From assembly GCA_028023455.1 (NCBI GenBank), contig JAQFVV010000351.1, positions 684,001-748,000 of the forward strand: DNA of 64,000 nt, read 5' to 3'. The translations under genes and the position numbers were made by a program. Below the pieces are notes generated by a model. It ran no database searches. It had not been told where the DNA came from and was given only the letters and a program-made list of their open reading frames with translations. The stretch comes from Epiperipatus broadwayi. Its lineage: Eukaryota > Onychophora > Udeonychophora > Euonychophora > Peripatidae. Shown one piece after another: positions 11,131 through 24,924 of the stretch. How positions within the stretch are numbered: position 1 is the stretch's first letter; each line of letters starts with the position of its first letter.

Positions 11131-11182
11131 AGATCTGATGAAGACTGCATGGTACAGTCGAAACTGTAATCAATAATAAAAG
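11131..11182 (+). other. Penelope-type 3' motif with hammerhead-like core
   Basis: CTGATGA (11135-11141) is followed by a five-base-pair stem GACTG/CAGTC enclosing CATGGTA, then GAAA (11160-11163), CTGTAATC, and AATAAA. CTGANGA, a stem, and GAAA are the conserved order of a hammerhead ribozyme core, and GAT before the core can pair with ATC after it. There is an unpaired A between CTGATGA and the stem, and helix III would be almost absent, so activity is doubtful. The same module with compensating stem changes (GATTG/CAATC) appears in the foldback at 62258-62656. Confidence 0.45.
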
Positions 11183-11214
11183 TTTTTTTTGCTGAAAAGT
11201 AAAATGTGTGAGAT

Positions 11215-12030
11215 TTTTAAAATTCAATATTATTAATAATATTGTTAAAACAAATTTTATTATAATACCCAATTTCCCTTTAGTGAGAATAAAATAATTT
11301 AATATCAGATTTTCAAATATAAAAATGATTATGAATGAATCTTTTAATTACTTTTGTCAGATTTTTTTTATTTATTCAGATCTAATATTTATGATCAGTT
11401 AAGCTAGTCAAACATATTTCATTATAATTTTTTGCATCGAAAATTCAGAAAATCGTTATTTATGTCATTATTGTAATAAATATGTTTTGTTTACTTCTTA
11501 TGAAAAATCAAAATGTATTGTTAAATATATATAAATCTTTTAACATATATTTATAATGAATATAGTATTACTTTTAATCTCATTTTATTTTTAAAGGATA
11601 ACTTTTTATTAATGAAGCAATAAAAAAATAAGAAAATTATTTAATATGACAAAATTAATTATTATCTCAACCTGTAACCTTAAAAAGAATGTAATGACAT
11701 TGTGTAAAGTATTCCACTTTTCACCCTATATTATATGTCCATGGGTAACATCTTACCAAATATATAATCTATCTCTTAATTACATTAACAATCTCCTGAT
11801 ATCCTTAAAAATTTTTAAATGGGCCCTGAGTAGCCCAGAACATTAGAAGTATTCATTAGTAGCACCACATTTCATAAGCATCCACTTTTTATCTCCATTT
11901 TTTGAGTGTCCGTGAGATATGACATAACCAAAATAAAATGATTAATTTTATTTTGTTCGTTTTTGAAATGTTTCATTCCTTTGTATTTTAAAGAAGGTTG
12001 CCATTGCTATTTTGCTATCACAATTCTTTT
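11215..12030. other. AT-rich DNA, possible LINE tail
   Basis: No gene is seen. The part near 11650-11880 lies just downstream of the minus-strand LINE remnant that follows and may be its worn 3' end, but I could not recognise any motif. Confidence 0.35.
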
Positions 12031-12995
12031 ACATATTTCCTGATCAGAATTATAGTCATTTTATTATTCAGGTATTACAATGTATCTACCACTATAAATC
12101 ATGTGAAATATTTGAAAGAATTTGTTAGTGGCAAAATCTATAACATTGACTTTGGATTTTGTGACATGTATTTCAAGAGCATACCATTTATTGGCAGCTT
12201 TGCCATAGTAATTTGTTAGCTTCTCGTCACCAGCAGTTATAGACTTCTTACAATTTAATACAGCTTTAGAATTATGAAATCTAAATTCAAGTCCATAGAT
12301 TGTGGATCATATATGTCATTTTCGGTGCCTGAATTTTTTTATAACTTCTGCACAATAAATTATGTAATTATTTTTTTATATGAGCAGTGAACATTTCATC
12401 AGCATATCTCACTTTAATTATTCATTTCATTCTGATAATTATTTCACTTTCTCCTTCTCCAAGGATATTACACATGAGAATTTCATTATAAGTTTTAAAA
12501 AGAATGAAGCAAGGATATATATTCCATTGACTAAGCCTTGATTATGTCTTGTATTTCAATGATAAATGTGTACACATTTTAGATTTTCACTGAATCAGAT
12601 TTGCAGTTATTTTGAATGAATTAAACAGTTTCCAAAGTATCTTATAATAGCCTTTTTAATTTCATTTTGTCAAAAGTTTTTTTATAGTCCAGAAAACTTA
12701 TGCATATATATTTCTTAGTTTTTTAAGCTATCTGGTGAACATTCAATATAAGTTCTATGTTCCTCTTCTAGAACCTAATCAAACCGAGATAATGCATCAA
12801 GTATCTATAGATATTTATTATTAGAGTATTATTTTACTATCATAATATAACACTTCCTATTTATAGTACAGTTTCTCATGGAATACTTTGTTGGCATTGC
12901 CATGCTGTGGCTTTAAATAATTTTTTCAGCATTTTTTACCATAATTTCTGATCACTTTGCACTAAGCACTTTAATTAAACTGCTCTGTGGATTAC
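12031..12995 (-). pseudogene. Second LINE reverse transcriptase remnant
   Basis: On the minus strand, a worn GTR-type segment near 12760 precedes FLDYKKTFDKMK (12700-12663), the A-domain motif of non-LTR reverse transcriptases (consensus F-D-Y-x-K-A-F-D). About 260 bases further on comes KVRYADEM (about 12415-12392), the catalytic FADD/YADD box with the second aspartate changed to glutamate. Stops and frameshifts are frequent. The wording of these motifs differs from the RTE-like LINE elsewhere in the window, so this is a second family, perhaps of CR1/L2 or Jockey type; I cannot say which. Confidence 0.7.
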
Positions 12996-15900
12996 TGTCA
13001 TCTTTAGACTTATTTTATAATTAATAAATTTTTAAGAACAGTCTCCAACAAATTAAAGATTTCTGATTGGTTAATTTCCTTTGAATAAGAGTATCAAGAA
13101 CTCCATATTCTATTCTTTTGAATAATTAGGGGGGGATTATATAATTTTGTAGTATATTCATATGTATTTTCATAAAATATTTTCATTATAATTACAAAAA
13201 ATGAAATATATGTATGTTTCCACTTAGATTTTTTTGAAATATATTTTACTTTTAAAAATACAAGATAAGAAATTTGAAATAATGTTATATTATAAGTAGT
13301 GATAATTATGGTCATGATTCTCTGTTTAACAATGGTGATTCTTATTTTTTATGATAATTTAATAAATATAAATGCAATTTTTAATTTCAGACAAGTGTTA
13401 CATAGATTTATTATGATTTTATAATAATCATTCATTGTTAAAAATTGAATGTGATTCAGCAAATATTTCAATATTCTTTTTACAATAGTATTGACAAAGA
13501 ACCAATAAATGTAAAGTCCTGGGTCCCATTATGTATTTCACATTTTTATATTTGGAAAAAATCAATCATGATTTTTTAGAATTGTTTCTGCTTGTAAACC
13601 TAAATTTGCAATAAATTAAGATCAGTTTATTGATTGATAATATTATATAAAGGTTTTTAACATTAAAATTAAAATGATGAACTATTAACCCAAATTGAAT
13701 TAATTGTGGGCAGAAAGAAAATTAAATGTGAGAACATTAAAACTATTATTCTACAGGAATTACAACTCATTGAATTATCTCTTTTGTAAAAATCAAATAA
13801 AGACTAACTAATTATTTTGATCATATTAGGTTTATTTTTACTTTTTTTAATAATGCTGAAAATAAACTCTATGTGGACGGTCCCATATCTTTAATGGGTT
13901 TGGGTGTTATTTCTTTTATAATGTGAGTTTTTTTTTATTAACTTCTATATTGTTGTATCAATTTCTAATCTAAAACTACCTAAATCTAGATCATTCTATC
14001 CAAACTATTTTTTACTAATGTATTAGTATAAGTAATTGTTAATATGACAATAATATTATTCAGCTATTTTAATTTTATGATATTTTTTAAAAGGTTTTTA
14101 TTGTTTGTTTTTTAAATGTGAAGTCACAAGAGAGAAAATATACTCTGCTGCACAATTCTGATGATTAATTTCTTTTAGAATGTTACTTTATATCTTGATA
14201 TATCTTCATGTTAAAAGTTTTTATCTTTATCACAAATATGTGTAATTGCACAAATTATTTTCTTTAATTTTGCATTCAAAATTCTCATTCAAAAAAAAAT
14301 CTTTTGCTATTCTCTATAAGATCCAATGTCATCTCTGACATTCAGTGTTTATAGTTTTAAAATATTATTTTGTTTGTGCTGATCTTAATTGGTTTTGAGA
14401 TTATATATTAATATCAATCTGCAATTTCTTACTGTCTTCAATATTAGACAGCTTTAATTGTTAACCTATCTTTATGCCCCTTATCTATTCAGACAAAATA
14501 ATTATTCTGGATTATGTGTTTTTCCATTATTTCGGTCTTATTATTTATTTTTATTACAGATTATCAAGAATCATTTTTTTATTATTCAAACCTAGAATTT
14601 AATTTTAATCAATTGATAAAATTTTTAACAAAAAAAACCATATTTGAATTTTTTCTCATGGTACATAGTTAGCATAAGAGGCAATAGTGTAAATTCATTT
14701 GTGAGTTTTTGTTTGCTATATGCAAGTAAGACTTTTTTTAACTTCTTAGTCTTTATTGCATATTAATAATTTATTATTTTTTAAAATAGTATATTGTAAG
14801 TACCCAGATTAATGCTACATGTCACAATATTTAAAAAAAATAAAGAAGTTTGTTGATATTGCTTAATTATCATTTCACTTGATCTATGGTTAATGAAGAT
14901 TTTTGAAATATAATGTTAACTAGACAACCATGGCAACCTAATGCTTTAAAATAATATTGTTTACTGCTAATTCTAACATCAATTTATAAATATGTTGTTG
15001 TCAATTTCAGAAAAAATATAAATCAGTTAGTAAATAAATAGATTTTGAAAATAATTGAGTATATCCTAAAAGATTACTTGAAAAAAAATCAACATTATTA
15101 TTAAGTATGACATATTTCAATTTTTGTTATCACAATCATCATAGTCACACCTATTATAAAATTAAATGTTTCATATTTCATATATGTTTATTCATAAATT
15201 AATTATGTAAAAAAAATATTAAAAAACATATGTAAAAATATTTATATCCCTTAAAATGTATTAAAAATATGATAGGATTTTTTTTATTTTGGTTTAAAAT
15301 GAAAAATAATATTGAACTTGTAAAACAGTATTTTATTTTTACTGTATCCAATTGTTTTAAAATCTCTATTTCATTTATTAATTGGAGGCAAATTTTATCA
15401 AACAATTTCTTTAGACCATCAAGTTAAATTTGAGTGATATTCATTAGTCACCTGGACAACATTAACATTATTAAGAGTATGTTATAAATAAAACAGAGAT
15501 GCTGTAATTTGAGTCCTTATAATTTTGTTGGTGCCTAGAATGGACACATTTAGATCTGCCTTATAAAATTTATTAACTATGGAAAAATAAAATTTTTAAT
15601 TATCTGCCCATTTAATTGGGGGCAGCTTGCTGATGAAGTTCTAAGGGAAATGGCAAAAATGTAAAGAAAGAAAAACCCATCAAAATGTATTGTGTTGCAG
15701 GTCAGCTATATAAAGATATTCCATGGTTAAAAATCCAGAATTTCATTTGTTTATTTTTGATTGATATAAATGCCATTATGTGTCTATGAATATCATGTTT
15801 CACATCAGTGAACTTTACAAGATCAATTCAACTTATGTGTGATATTAAGCAATTTAAAATTCACTTTCATAATTTGGAAAGAAAAAGCTAGTATTTATTC

Positions 15901-16229
15901 TTCACTTTATAACTGTATTGTGTCATTAAAGGAATCCTCTTTGTACATTGTTGTCAATAAAAAAAGGAAAATTAAAACCAGTAATGTATAATTTTGCATC
16001 AACTAAGTATCTGTTGTTTTTGAAAGCTGGATAAGGAATTGAATTTGAATCTGCATTAGTTACCACTCATGCTTGTCTTTTCTATTTAAAGGAAAATAAT
16101 CTCTATGCCTTGGGATCAGAAATAAAGAATGAGAAGCTATGATAGATTAGTGGATAGTGGGTGAAAACAGATAGACTTTCACTGAGATGGTATGATTTCC
16201 ATATGTATATTGAGCTGGTATTTTCTGCC
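12996..16229. other. AT-rich DNA, nothing recognised
   Basis: No gene, SINE or long inverted repeat was recognised. Open frames at 13094-13315 and 15199-15405 (minus) are AT-codon-only and look like chance. A small GC-richer phrase at 13873-13912 (TGGACGGTCCCATA) is unexplained. Confidence 0.45.
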
Positions 16230-16390
16230 AGCTCATACTCATACATATATATACACACATATTTTGTAAAAATAAAATATATATACATTGTAATAAAAAA
16301 AACTTGTTTTATTAGAAAGAAATAAACACATACTTTTCTATCAGCTCATCTATATACACACATATATATTTTGTTAAAATATAAATATCG
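16230..16390 (+). repeat. Imperfect direct duplication of about 50 bp
   Basis: CAGCTCAT followed by TATATACACACATAT, ATTTTGT and AAAATA occurs at about 16228-16285 and again at about 16341-16388. The copies are separated by about 55 bases that include AAGAAATAAACACATAC. Confidence 0.55.
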
Positions 16391-16759
16391 TTTTATAATA
16401 CATAATTTTTGAGAAAAGAAATATAAATTAACACTTAATTTTAAAATGTAGTTTTTAAGAAGTTAAAATAAATTAGATCAAGATCTTACATTTTTGATAA
16501 AAGTTTGTCTTTTGTTTAGTCTTTAAAAAAATTCTTAAAGATAGAAGGGAAAAGAAAGCAATTAATTCTATTGTTGGGGCTTTGACAGTGAAGGTAGTTT
16601 TATGCTATCTATTTCACTGATCAATTGGAATGTCTCTTTGGGATTTTAAAATAAAATATGAAATAAAAGAAGAGAATATTAAAGGTGTGAACTGAGACTT
16701 TAAAAAAAAACTATAAATTACGGACTTTCCTTTTATTTAAAATTAATTGGATTTTTTCT

Positions 16760-17060
16760 GTCAAAGAATATAGAATAGATAAGCCAGTTCGGCTCGGGCT
16801 CTCCAATATAAAAAAAAAATCGTAAAATTTGATTGAAAAAAATAAGAAAACGCAAGGAGAAAATGTTGAGCAGCTAGATCTAACAGAACTTTCCCTTTTG
16901 GGAACCTCTTCCTATTACCACCTGGAACTGCCTTGTAAATGCCAGACATAGAGAGCTAGTGGGGAAGAACGGACTGGAAGAAGATCACAGACAAACCATG
17001 ACGAATATAAAGTGAAATATTCCACACACACAGGATCTACACTGATTGATCAGGGTAAAT
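16760..17060 (+). other. GC-richer island with a short open frame
   Basis: This stretch has clearly higher GC and several CpGs compared with the flanks. On the plus strand a frame stays open from 16884 to the stop at 17013-17015 and reads WEPLPITTWNCLVNARHREL and then VGKNGLEEDHRQTMTNIK. I do not recognise it. The opposite strand also has a 62-codon open frame (16949-16761). A possible splice donor (GGTAAATAG) follows at 17054. It could be an exon, a retroelement piece or a relic of a GC-richer insertion. The larger interval 16289-17870 begins TGTAAT and ends GTTACA next to TA repeats, so the island may sit inside another terminal-repeat element. Confidence 0.3.
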
Positions 17061-17850
17061 AGATTTTTTTATTATAATTTCAAGAGACATTTGTGTAATA
17101 GAATTAAAAAAAAAAAAAAGGAAAAAAAAGCCTTCACTTCAAATATCCCAAAGTTTCAGCAATAGAAAGGGGGGATATGTAGTCTTTAAGTATATATATT
17201 TACTAATCCAAATTAATCCACATTATATTTTTGTGTTATGTTTTATTAAGTAAACTTTCATTTGGTTTCTGTGATTGTTGTTCTGATAATGTATAAATAT
17301 GAATAAGAAAATTGTATACTCGATCTAAGGGCAAGTAAAATTTAAGAGGATAAGATTTAACATTAGAAAGAAAAGGTTTGAGTGGATTTTGTTTTTAACA
17401 AACACACTCTTATAGTAAGTCACCCTTGAGTGCACTCATAGTTATATACCAATATTTTTGATGAAAATATTGGTAGAGTGCTGGCGCATGGTCCTTCGAG
17501 AACGATACATGTTAATTCTTGATTAGAAAGAAAAAGGATCGGGAGGGGTTGATTTGACAAATGCAAGGGAAGGGAATAAACAACAAATAGAATAAAGGTA
17601 TAATAAATATTTCAACAACAGTGAACTGTCGATCTCTTTCTTTTTATTTATTATAATTAATTCTTATATTTCATTTTGTAATCTTTTGATCCATTAAAAG
17701 GAAATTATTTTAAGGTTTACATTTGGTGATTGCCGTTCATAAATAAATTAACCATTATTATAGAAATTTTATAATACTGTCTAGGCAGAAATGCTTGGTG
17801 GCGCTCTCAAACGGCCACTGTATGTTGCAATCTCTTGAAATTTAAGAGTG

Positions 17851-17888
17851 TAACAAAATGTTTTGTTACAATATATATATATATATGA
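17851..17888. repeat. Short palindrome next to a (TA)n run
   Basis: GTAACAAAA, a two-base centre (TG), and TTTTGTTAC form a perfect hairpin at 17851-17870 (allowing one base at the edge), followed directly by TA repeats to about 17886. Confidence 0.6.
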
Positions 17889-17898
17889 TTTAAGAACC

Positions 17899-18159
17899 AT
17901 GAGAAAGTCAATTGAAATATTAAAGAGACTTACTGGTTTAAATAGGGCTGATGAAGCACAATGTATTACAGCTATGTGGAAACCTCTCATTTTATCTAAT
18001 ATTAACTTAAAATTAATAGGTAAAAATACCGAGGGAAATAAACATTTTCATAAGCCTCATATTGTGAATGCTGAACTACTTCAAATTGAATCTCATTTCT
18101 CATCTCGCACACAGTCATGTTATTATTTAAGATCTAACAGTTTTTCTTTAAAAAGTTAA
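17899..18159 (+). other. Unrecognised 87-codon open frame
   Basis: It opens MRKSIEILKRLTGLNRADEA and continues with WKPLILSNINLKLIGKN and RTQSCYYLRSN. The amino-acid mix is less biased than in neighbouring chance frames, so it may be a piece of real coding sequence, probably from a mobile element. I know no matching family. The frame is open further upstream only through TA repeats, so the methionine at 17899 is the more sensible start. There is no evidence of expression. Confidence 0.2.
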
Positions 18160-18671
18160 CCTTGATAATGGCGGATGCTAGTCCATCAAAATATTGGTAT
18201 TTAATGGAAAATAATACATGGCACAGCCCAAAAAATTATAATTTATCTACATCATACAACCATGAAAAAATTAAATATAATATATATCTTTTTGTTAAAA
18301 GAAAAAAAATATATACATTTTATTTTAAAAACATGGATAAATAGTATATATATGGTTATGATAAAACTCATGCAATAAAAAGGTCGGAAAGGTTCATTTT
18401 TGTTCTTATTATTTAAACTCTTATCTGATATAAGTTAATATGACCTGATGTTTTCAAATATTTAGTTTTTTTGTATGCTCAAGATTTAACTTAGGGATAT
18501 TCGGATAAAAAAGGGTTTAAATATAACAGATTATTTTATGTTTATTTAATTATTTGGAGATTACATTAATGAATAAATAGAGATTAATTTTTCTTTGATT
18601 ATATATTTTTTTATCATTATATATGTTCTTTAAAATCTCAAGAAGATATTTAAAATTTTTCCTTCCATTTT
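18160..18671. other. AT-rich DNA, nothing recognised
   Basis: No gene, repeat or RNA structure stands out in this stretch. Confidence 0.5.
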
Positions 18672-19155
18672 GTATATAGCAGGGGTGTCCAACAAGTCAA
18701 TCGTGATCTATCAGTCGATCGTGGGGCCAATCTGGAAAGAGCTGTCGGGTAACGAGTGAAACAAATTAAGCCAAGATTTTTAAGATTTTTTGTTATTTTT
18801 GTTTTTGTTCTAAATTTTTTTCCCAATTCTAGATAGGTGAAGTCCACTAAGTCGTATCGTTATTGAAAATAATATTTTTAATATTGACTTAATGTAGCTA
18901 ATTTGAATTAATAAATATTGTTAATAATTACTCATGTTGCTTTAATTCCCCCGGACATGTGTTTTTGGCCCATTAAATAATTGTTATTTTTTACTAGGTA
19001 GATATATAAAAATAGTATGTATTTCACACCTCCCTCATTTAGACTACGTCTATGACAACAACTCGATCGCCTATGATAACAAGTAGATCACAAGACATTT
19101 TAATAATAAAAAGTAGATCTTATGAACACAAAAGTTGTCCACCCTTGGTATATAG
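18672..19155. mobile_element. Non-autonomous hAT element with perfect 8-bp TSD
   Basis: The element runs 18680-19147 (468 bp). The left end is CAGGGGTGTCCAACAAG; the right end read in reverse is CAAGGGTGGACAAC. The identical octamer GTATATAG flanks both sides (18672-18679 and 19148-19155). An 8-bp TSD plus CAGGGGTGTCCA-type ends is diagnostic of hAT. GATC-rich subterminal sequence (GTCGATCGTGG at 18713; GATCGCC at 19065) is also usual in one hAT group. No transposase is present. The 65-codon minus-strand frame within it is chance. Confidence 0.9.
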
Positions 19156-22100
19156 TATTATTATCTTGCAACATATTTTTGGAGTTTTATATACATAGAT
19201 TTTATTATCATTTTATTGCTTTTAGTCTATTGCAAACATTGATTGTTTGTTCTGTTATATTTTTATTATTACTATTATAAATTTTTATTATAAAGCAATA
19301 AATTTAGAGTTGATTTAAAATCTGGTGAATCTGTCTAATTCTTTCTTTTGAATGCGCAAGGTAATGTTGGTATTTGAAGTTTGATCTGAAGTCAAACACA
19401 TCTTGGTATGTGAAATAGATTTAGATACATGTATATTTCCTTGTATATTACCCTGACTTTTAGGTCTGATTAGATGTAAATGTGATATTTATCATTATAT
19501 TGAAATATTTGTTTACTTATCTAAGTCAATATTATGAGTAGAAATAATTTCATTAGGTCAGAGTTGATTATTTATTTGCTGATCTTGTCCACTTACAAAA
19601 ATCTTAATCTGAATGATCTGTCTTATAGAGAGTTTTGCCTGTTTTAATACCTTTAAACTTCTTTGAAGTGGAGATCATAAGTTTTATGAACTAGTATAAC
19701 ATAATATTATCTTTGGCTTGGATAACTGCCAATTATTGTCATATATAATTTAATTGTTATAAGATCCATTTTTATAATCGATTGATTGGACATTTAAATA
19801 GATTAATAATATCAGTGATTGTAAATCAGTAAATAGGTAATAGAAACTATGGTATAATGTATATAATGTGATTGGGTACTGTAAATGTAAAATTACCTAA
19901 TAGAATTTATTGATAATAATTTCTTATGGAAAGTTTTATTTTAGAATATAACAAGCAATAATTGCATGTCGATCTAGTGTAGGGTATGAATGAAATATTC
20001 ATATTATATTTAGTGATTTATTAAAATAGATACAAAACTGAATAAAGGTTTGTTTAAATAGTGTGTAGGTTTATGAAACATTTTCAAAGTGTAATTATAA
20101 TTATTTAGAAACTAGTTGATTTAAAAAGAAGCTTATTAAATATTAAGGTAAATTTGCATTACTATAAATAATATTAGATTAGTAAAGTTTATCAGAATTT
20201 AATTGTTTATTGATTTGAATTTAGTTTTATTCAATTATCAATCAAATACATATCTTAAACATGCATCATTATTTAGGGCAATGATAAATAATTTCACTGC
20301 TTGTTACAGCTTACTTTGGAATTGTGAATAGATTTGTTGATGTCTGAGCCAATGATCTCATTTGCTTTATTTTGTTTTAAATACTAACTGGATAAATTAG
20401 ATTTTATTAGAGACTGTTAGTATTTTATGACAGTGTTGTGAACAATCCAAATAATTATGTATTGGAAATATTGTTTCTGCCTAGTGTTATCAATAACTGA
20501 GATAGATAACTTTACACAGGTTCTGACAGATTTATTATTTGTTAATGCATGTTTTGTTCTATGATAAGTAATATAAATCTTGAGGGCGTTTCTTTATGAC
20601 AAATGTTAACTGAACAAATATAGAGATATAGTGAGATAGAAAATTCATTATTATTGTGACAAAGGTAGCCAGTACTAGCCAATGATCATATACAAGTGGC
20701 AATTATTATAAAATGCCAAATCAAACCTTTAGGGCTTTTATAAAATGACATTCCACTTTTAGGCTAGATCTGTATTATTATGAATGATGTCTCAATTCTG
20801 AGACAAAGTTTTTTATATTATCATCCCATATGGTAATCAATAGTTCATTACAAAATGGTGACCAATGATTGAGTTATGTTTAGTTCAGATTGTATTGATC
20901 ATTTTCCAAGCATATCACATTACAATATATATTGAGGAGAATTATTTTTTTTCATATTAGTCTCAAAATAAACTGTTAGTTAATAAGAATTTAAATTGTT
21001 TATACTTATTCAACTTATTAAAAGTTTTACACATGTTAAGTGGTCATGTGATAAATTCAAGGCATTGAAATGATAATAATAATATGAGTATTTAATATTT
21101 ACTAGGGATAATTATAAGAAATAAAAAATAAAAATAAATAATATATTTTTCCCTATATTCAATAATTTTATTTATTTAAAAAAAAAACAAAAGTAAGTAG
21201 AATCTTTAAAAGAGTGATAATCAATTTTTAGAGAATAAAAAAAAAACAAGATATTAACATTTTTTAAAAAGTTGCTATCAATTAATTAAAAGGAATTTTT
21301 TTCTACCTCTTACTCTAAAATAAAATGAAATGAGTTTTCCAAATTAAAGTATAAAATGTTAATTATTTCAAGCAATTAAGAAAGAAAAAAACAATAGCAA
21401 GGGATTTTTTTTATTGATTAGGATATTAGAAATATTTTTTTAAAAAAGTGAGATAATCCTTTTGTAAAAAAAATCAATTGGTCAATGCTGTTATGTGTAT
21501 GATAGTCATGTAACTACTTGACTGTCAAAGTTATTTTTAAAAGATAATACAATATGAGCAAGAGAATATAATTGTCTTTAGTGTCAAGTCATTATCATCC
21601 CAGATACCATGAGATACAGGGCAAGAAGTTAAGGTTGGTAGTTTAAAGTAAAACTGAATTTAGAACTAATAATAATGATTTTTGAAAAACAATATAATAG
21701 TATGTTATTTATCATAACCATGTGCTAAGCTTTAGCTAAAAGCTGAGTATTTCCAATCTAACTATGTAATCAATTTCACCAAAAGGGAAATTTGGAGATG
21801 AAAAATATTCTTGGGAGAAGTTTTCAACATATCTATGTATTAATCCATCCAAAATCATTACTGTCTCAGTTAATGTTAACCTGACATGGAAATTATTATA
21901 GTGCAAACATGGAGCTACAAGAAGAGAAGTTAAATGGAAGCATTAAAATGAAAATTATGATTAAACTGAAACCTGGAGTTAAAAGAAGAAAAGGTAACTG
22001 GAAAGGAAATAGATGCTAGAGTGAACCCTGAATTATCCTAAATAAAATGTTTGTTAATCTAAAACTTAAGCTAACTAAATAAAATAACTATTATAAAAAA

Positions 22101-22789
22101 CTATAATGAAAAATCTAGAGTCATAAGATTTGACTAAACTGTTAACTACAGATTGTATAAGAAGAAACATTCAACTAGGTAACTACAAAAGAGTTTAAAG
22201 AAAATCCATGATAAAATGAACTATTGCATTCCATACATATCTACATTTATAAATAACATTTTATAGGAAAATTATTAATTAAAAATATATAATTTTTGGG
22301 GGTTATTTGTTAAAGCATGGTTTTTAATGTCAAATGTGTGTGAACATCTAGAGAATGCTCTAGTTGTTGTAAAAGTAACGATTGCCTTTAAAATTCACAT
22401 GCTTAATTTATTTTCTTTATTATAATGTATGAGTTAGCCAAGAGCATTAATGATGATCAGCACTGTGGGAATGATCCTGCACTTTTGAAATGATTTTTTT
22501 AAAAATAATGTCCCCTAAGTTTGGAATTGGCTAGAAGAAATGTAGGCTGTTTTATAATGTATCCACTACTTTTTAAATCCAATCATAAAAATTGACTATT
22601 GCCTATTAATACTAATGGTGCTGTAATATTATGCTTATTATTACTTATATTTTTTCCAATGCTGATTTTTGATTCTCTGTTCTTTTTCATTTTATTTACT
22701 TTGGAGGCTTATTGGGATTATTTCCATCTCTCCTATATACCACAACCTCATATTGTTACAGTGTTGTGTGCCCTTATTTATAGGTTATA
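19156..22789. other. AT-rich DNA, nothing recognised
   Basis: This is about 3.6 kb without a recognisable gene, transposon end, SINE or notable palindrome. Sequence near 21597-21660 (ATACCATGAGATACAGGG) faintly recalls the SINE-like repeats at 5409 and 9442. Confidence 0.45.
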
Positions 22790-23329
22790 ATAGGGGGGGT
22801 GGGTTCATTTGATAAAAATTTTAAATTTTAAATATGGTTTTTGTTATATATTGGTAATTGTGTGGTCGTTTGATTTTATATTACATTTAAGGCTGAAAAT
22901 TCTTGGTATTTAAAAGTGGTGTGGTTTATTTTAAAAAAAGGATAAATAAAATTAATTATATCCTTCCTTTTCTTGTTATGGTGGCATAAAATAAATAAAC
23001 CAAAAATATTAAATAAATTTAATTAATTATTTATATATATAATTAAAATAAATAAATAAATTAATTTTTTATTTATATTTTAAATTTAATTTAAAATTTA
23101 ATTTAATTTAATTTTATTTTTATTATAAAAGTGTGAGGGGTGTGGTTTTATTTGGTTTTTTAATTTTAAATATTTTTTTAATTTTTTAAATTTGTTTTTT
23201 GGGTTTGAAAAAAATAATTTAAAAATTTTAATAAGTTTGTTTGTGTTTTTCCTTCCCCTCTAATTATAAAATATAAAATTTTTAAATAAAAAAAATTTAA
23301 AAAATAAAATTTAAAATTAAATTTAATAA
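22790..23329. other. Degraded-looking AT sequence flanking a poly(A) tract
   Basis: The sequence becomes a patchwork of AAATTT-type runs and homopolymers of four to eight bases (GGGGGGG at 22793; AATTTAATT strings). The complexity falls steadily towards the poly(A) tract. This is more like poor consensus than ordinary AT-rich DNA. Confidence 0.5.
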
Positions 23330-23981
<652 letters not shown>

Positions 23982-23999
23982 ACACAAGGATAATTCAAG

Positions 24000-24924
24000 C
24001 TTAATAATACTTACATTTTAATTTTTTTTAGTCATTTATTTTTAAAATATTATTAAAATTGAATGCCTTATGTAGTAATCATTAAAACATATAACATGTT
24101 ATTTGTAATAACTTTTTGTATATAGTAGCAAATTTTTGAATTCCTAGTAAAATGATATTAAAATTAATATTTTACTGCAAGTACACATACACACTAAAAC
24201 CTGATGTTATGTGTGTGTGTCAATGATTTTGTAATAGCAATGATAAATTAATATTTATGTTTAAATTATACATATTTCAAAATTATTTTTTAAATAGTTA
24301 ATATAATTTTCATCGATTGTTTTTAAAAATTTACATGTGTGCATGTGTGTTTATGATTTCTATTTTAAATTTATAGCAACATTATTTTAAAACTTTAATA
24401 TAAAATTTTGCTTAATTTTTATCTATTAATGAAATCATTTGTTATAATGTTAAGTAAATAAAGAAAATGATTTATTTTACTATCTATAACTTATATATTT
24501 TAATTTATTAAAACAAGTATATTTTATATTGAAAATATTTATTTAATATTTTAAATTGTAATCATTATGAAACTTGAAATATTCATTTATAAAAAAACAG
24601 CATATTATCTAAAAGAGAACATTCTAACACACAAAGGTGTGATTGTTTGAATTTTTTAAACAATATAAATCTATTTCATGTTAAATAGGAAATAATTTGA
24701 GTATAAAAGGAACATTAGTACATCACTATGGCAATCATGACTTAAATATGGTATGAGAAATAAGACTATAATTATAATAGCTTTATTAACAACTCATTTT
24801 TTTTATCTTTACATGGGTATTTGTCATATATTCTAAGATTTTAAATTTAATAATCATATAATATAAGGTACTTGAAAAATGAAAGGCCAAAAAAGCCAGA
24901 TATATTTGTCTTTAGGGGAAATGG
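24000..24924. other. AT-rich DNA, nothing recognised
   Basis: No gene or repeat family was recognised. A short GT run lies at 24211-24220 and a TGTGTG-containing phrase at 24337-24349. Confidence 0.5.

Noticed and set aside
17700-17735. TTTGGTGATTGCCG as an LTR primer-binding site with a solo LTR upstream
   Set aside because: No matching LTR copy or edge could be identified, so the resemblance is too weak to annotate.
18650-18847. 65-codon minus-strand frame
   Set aside because: It spans the terminal repeat of the non-autonomous hAT and is not a gene.
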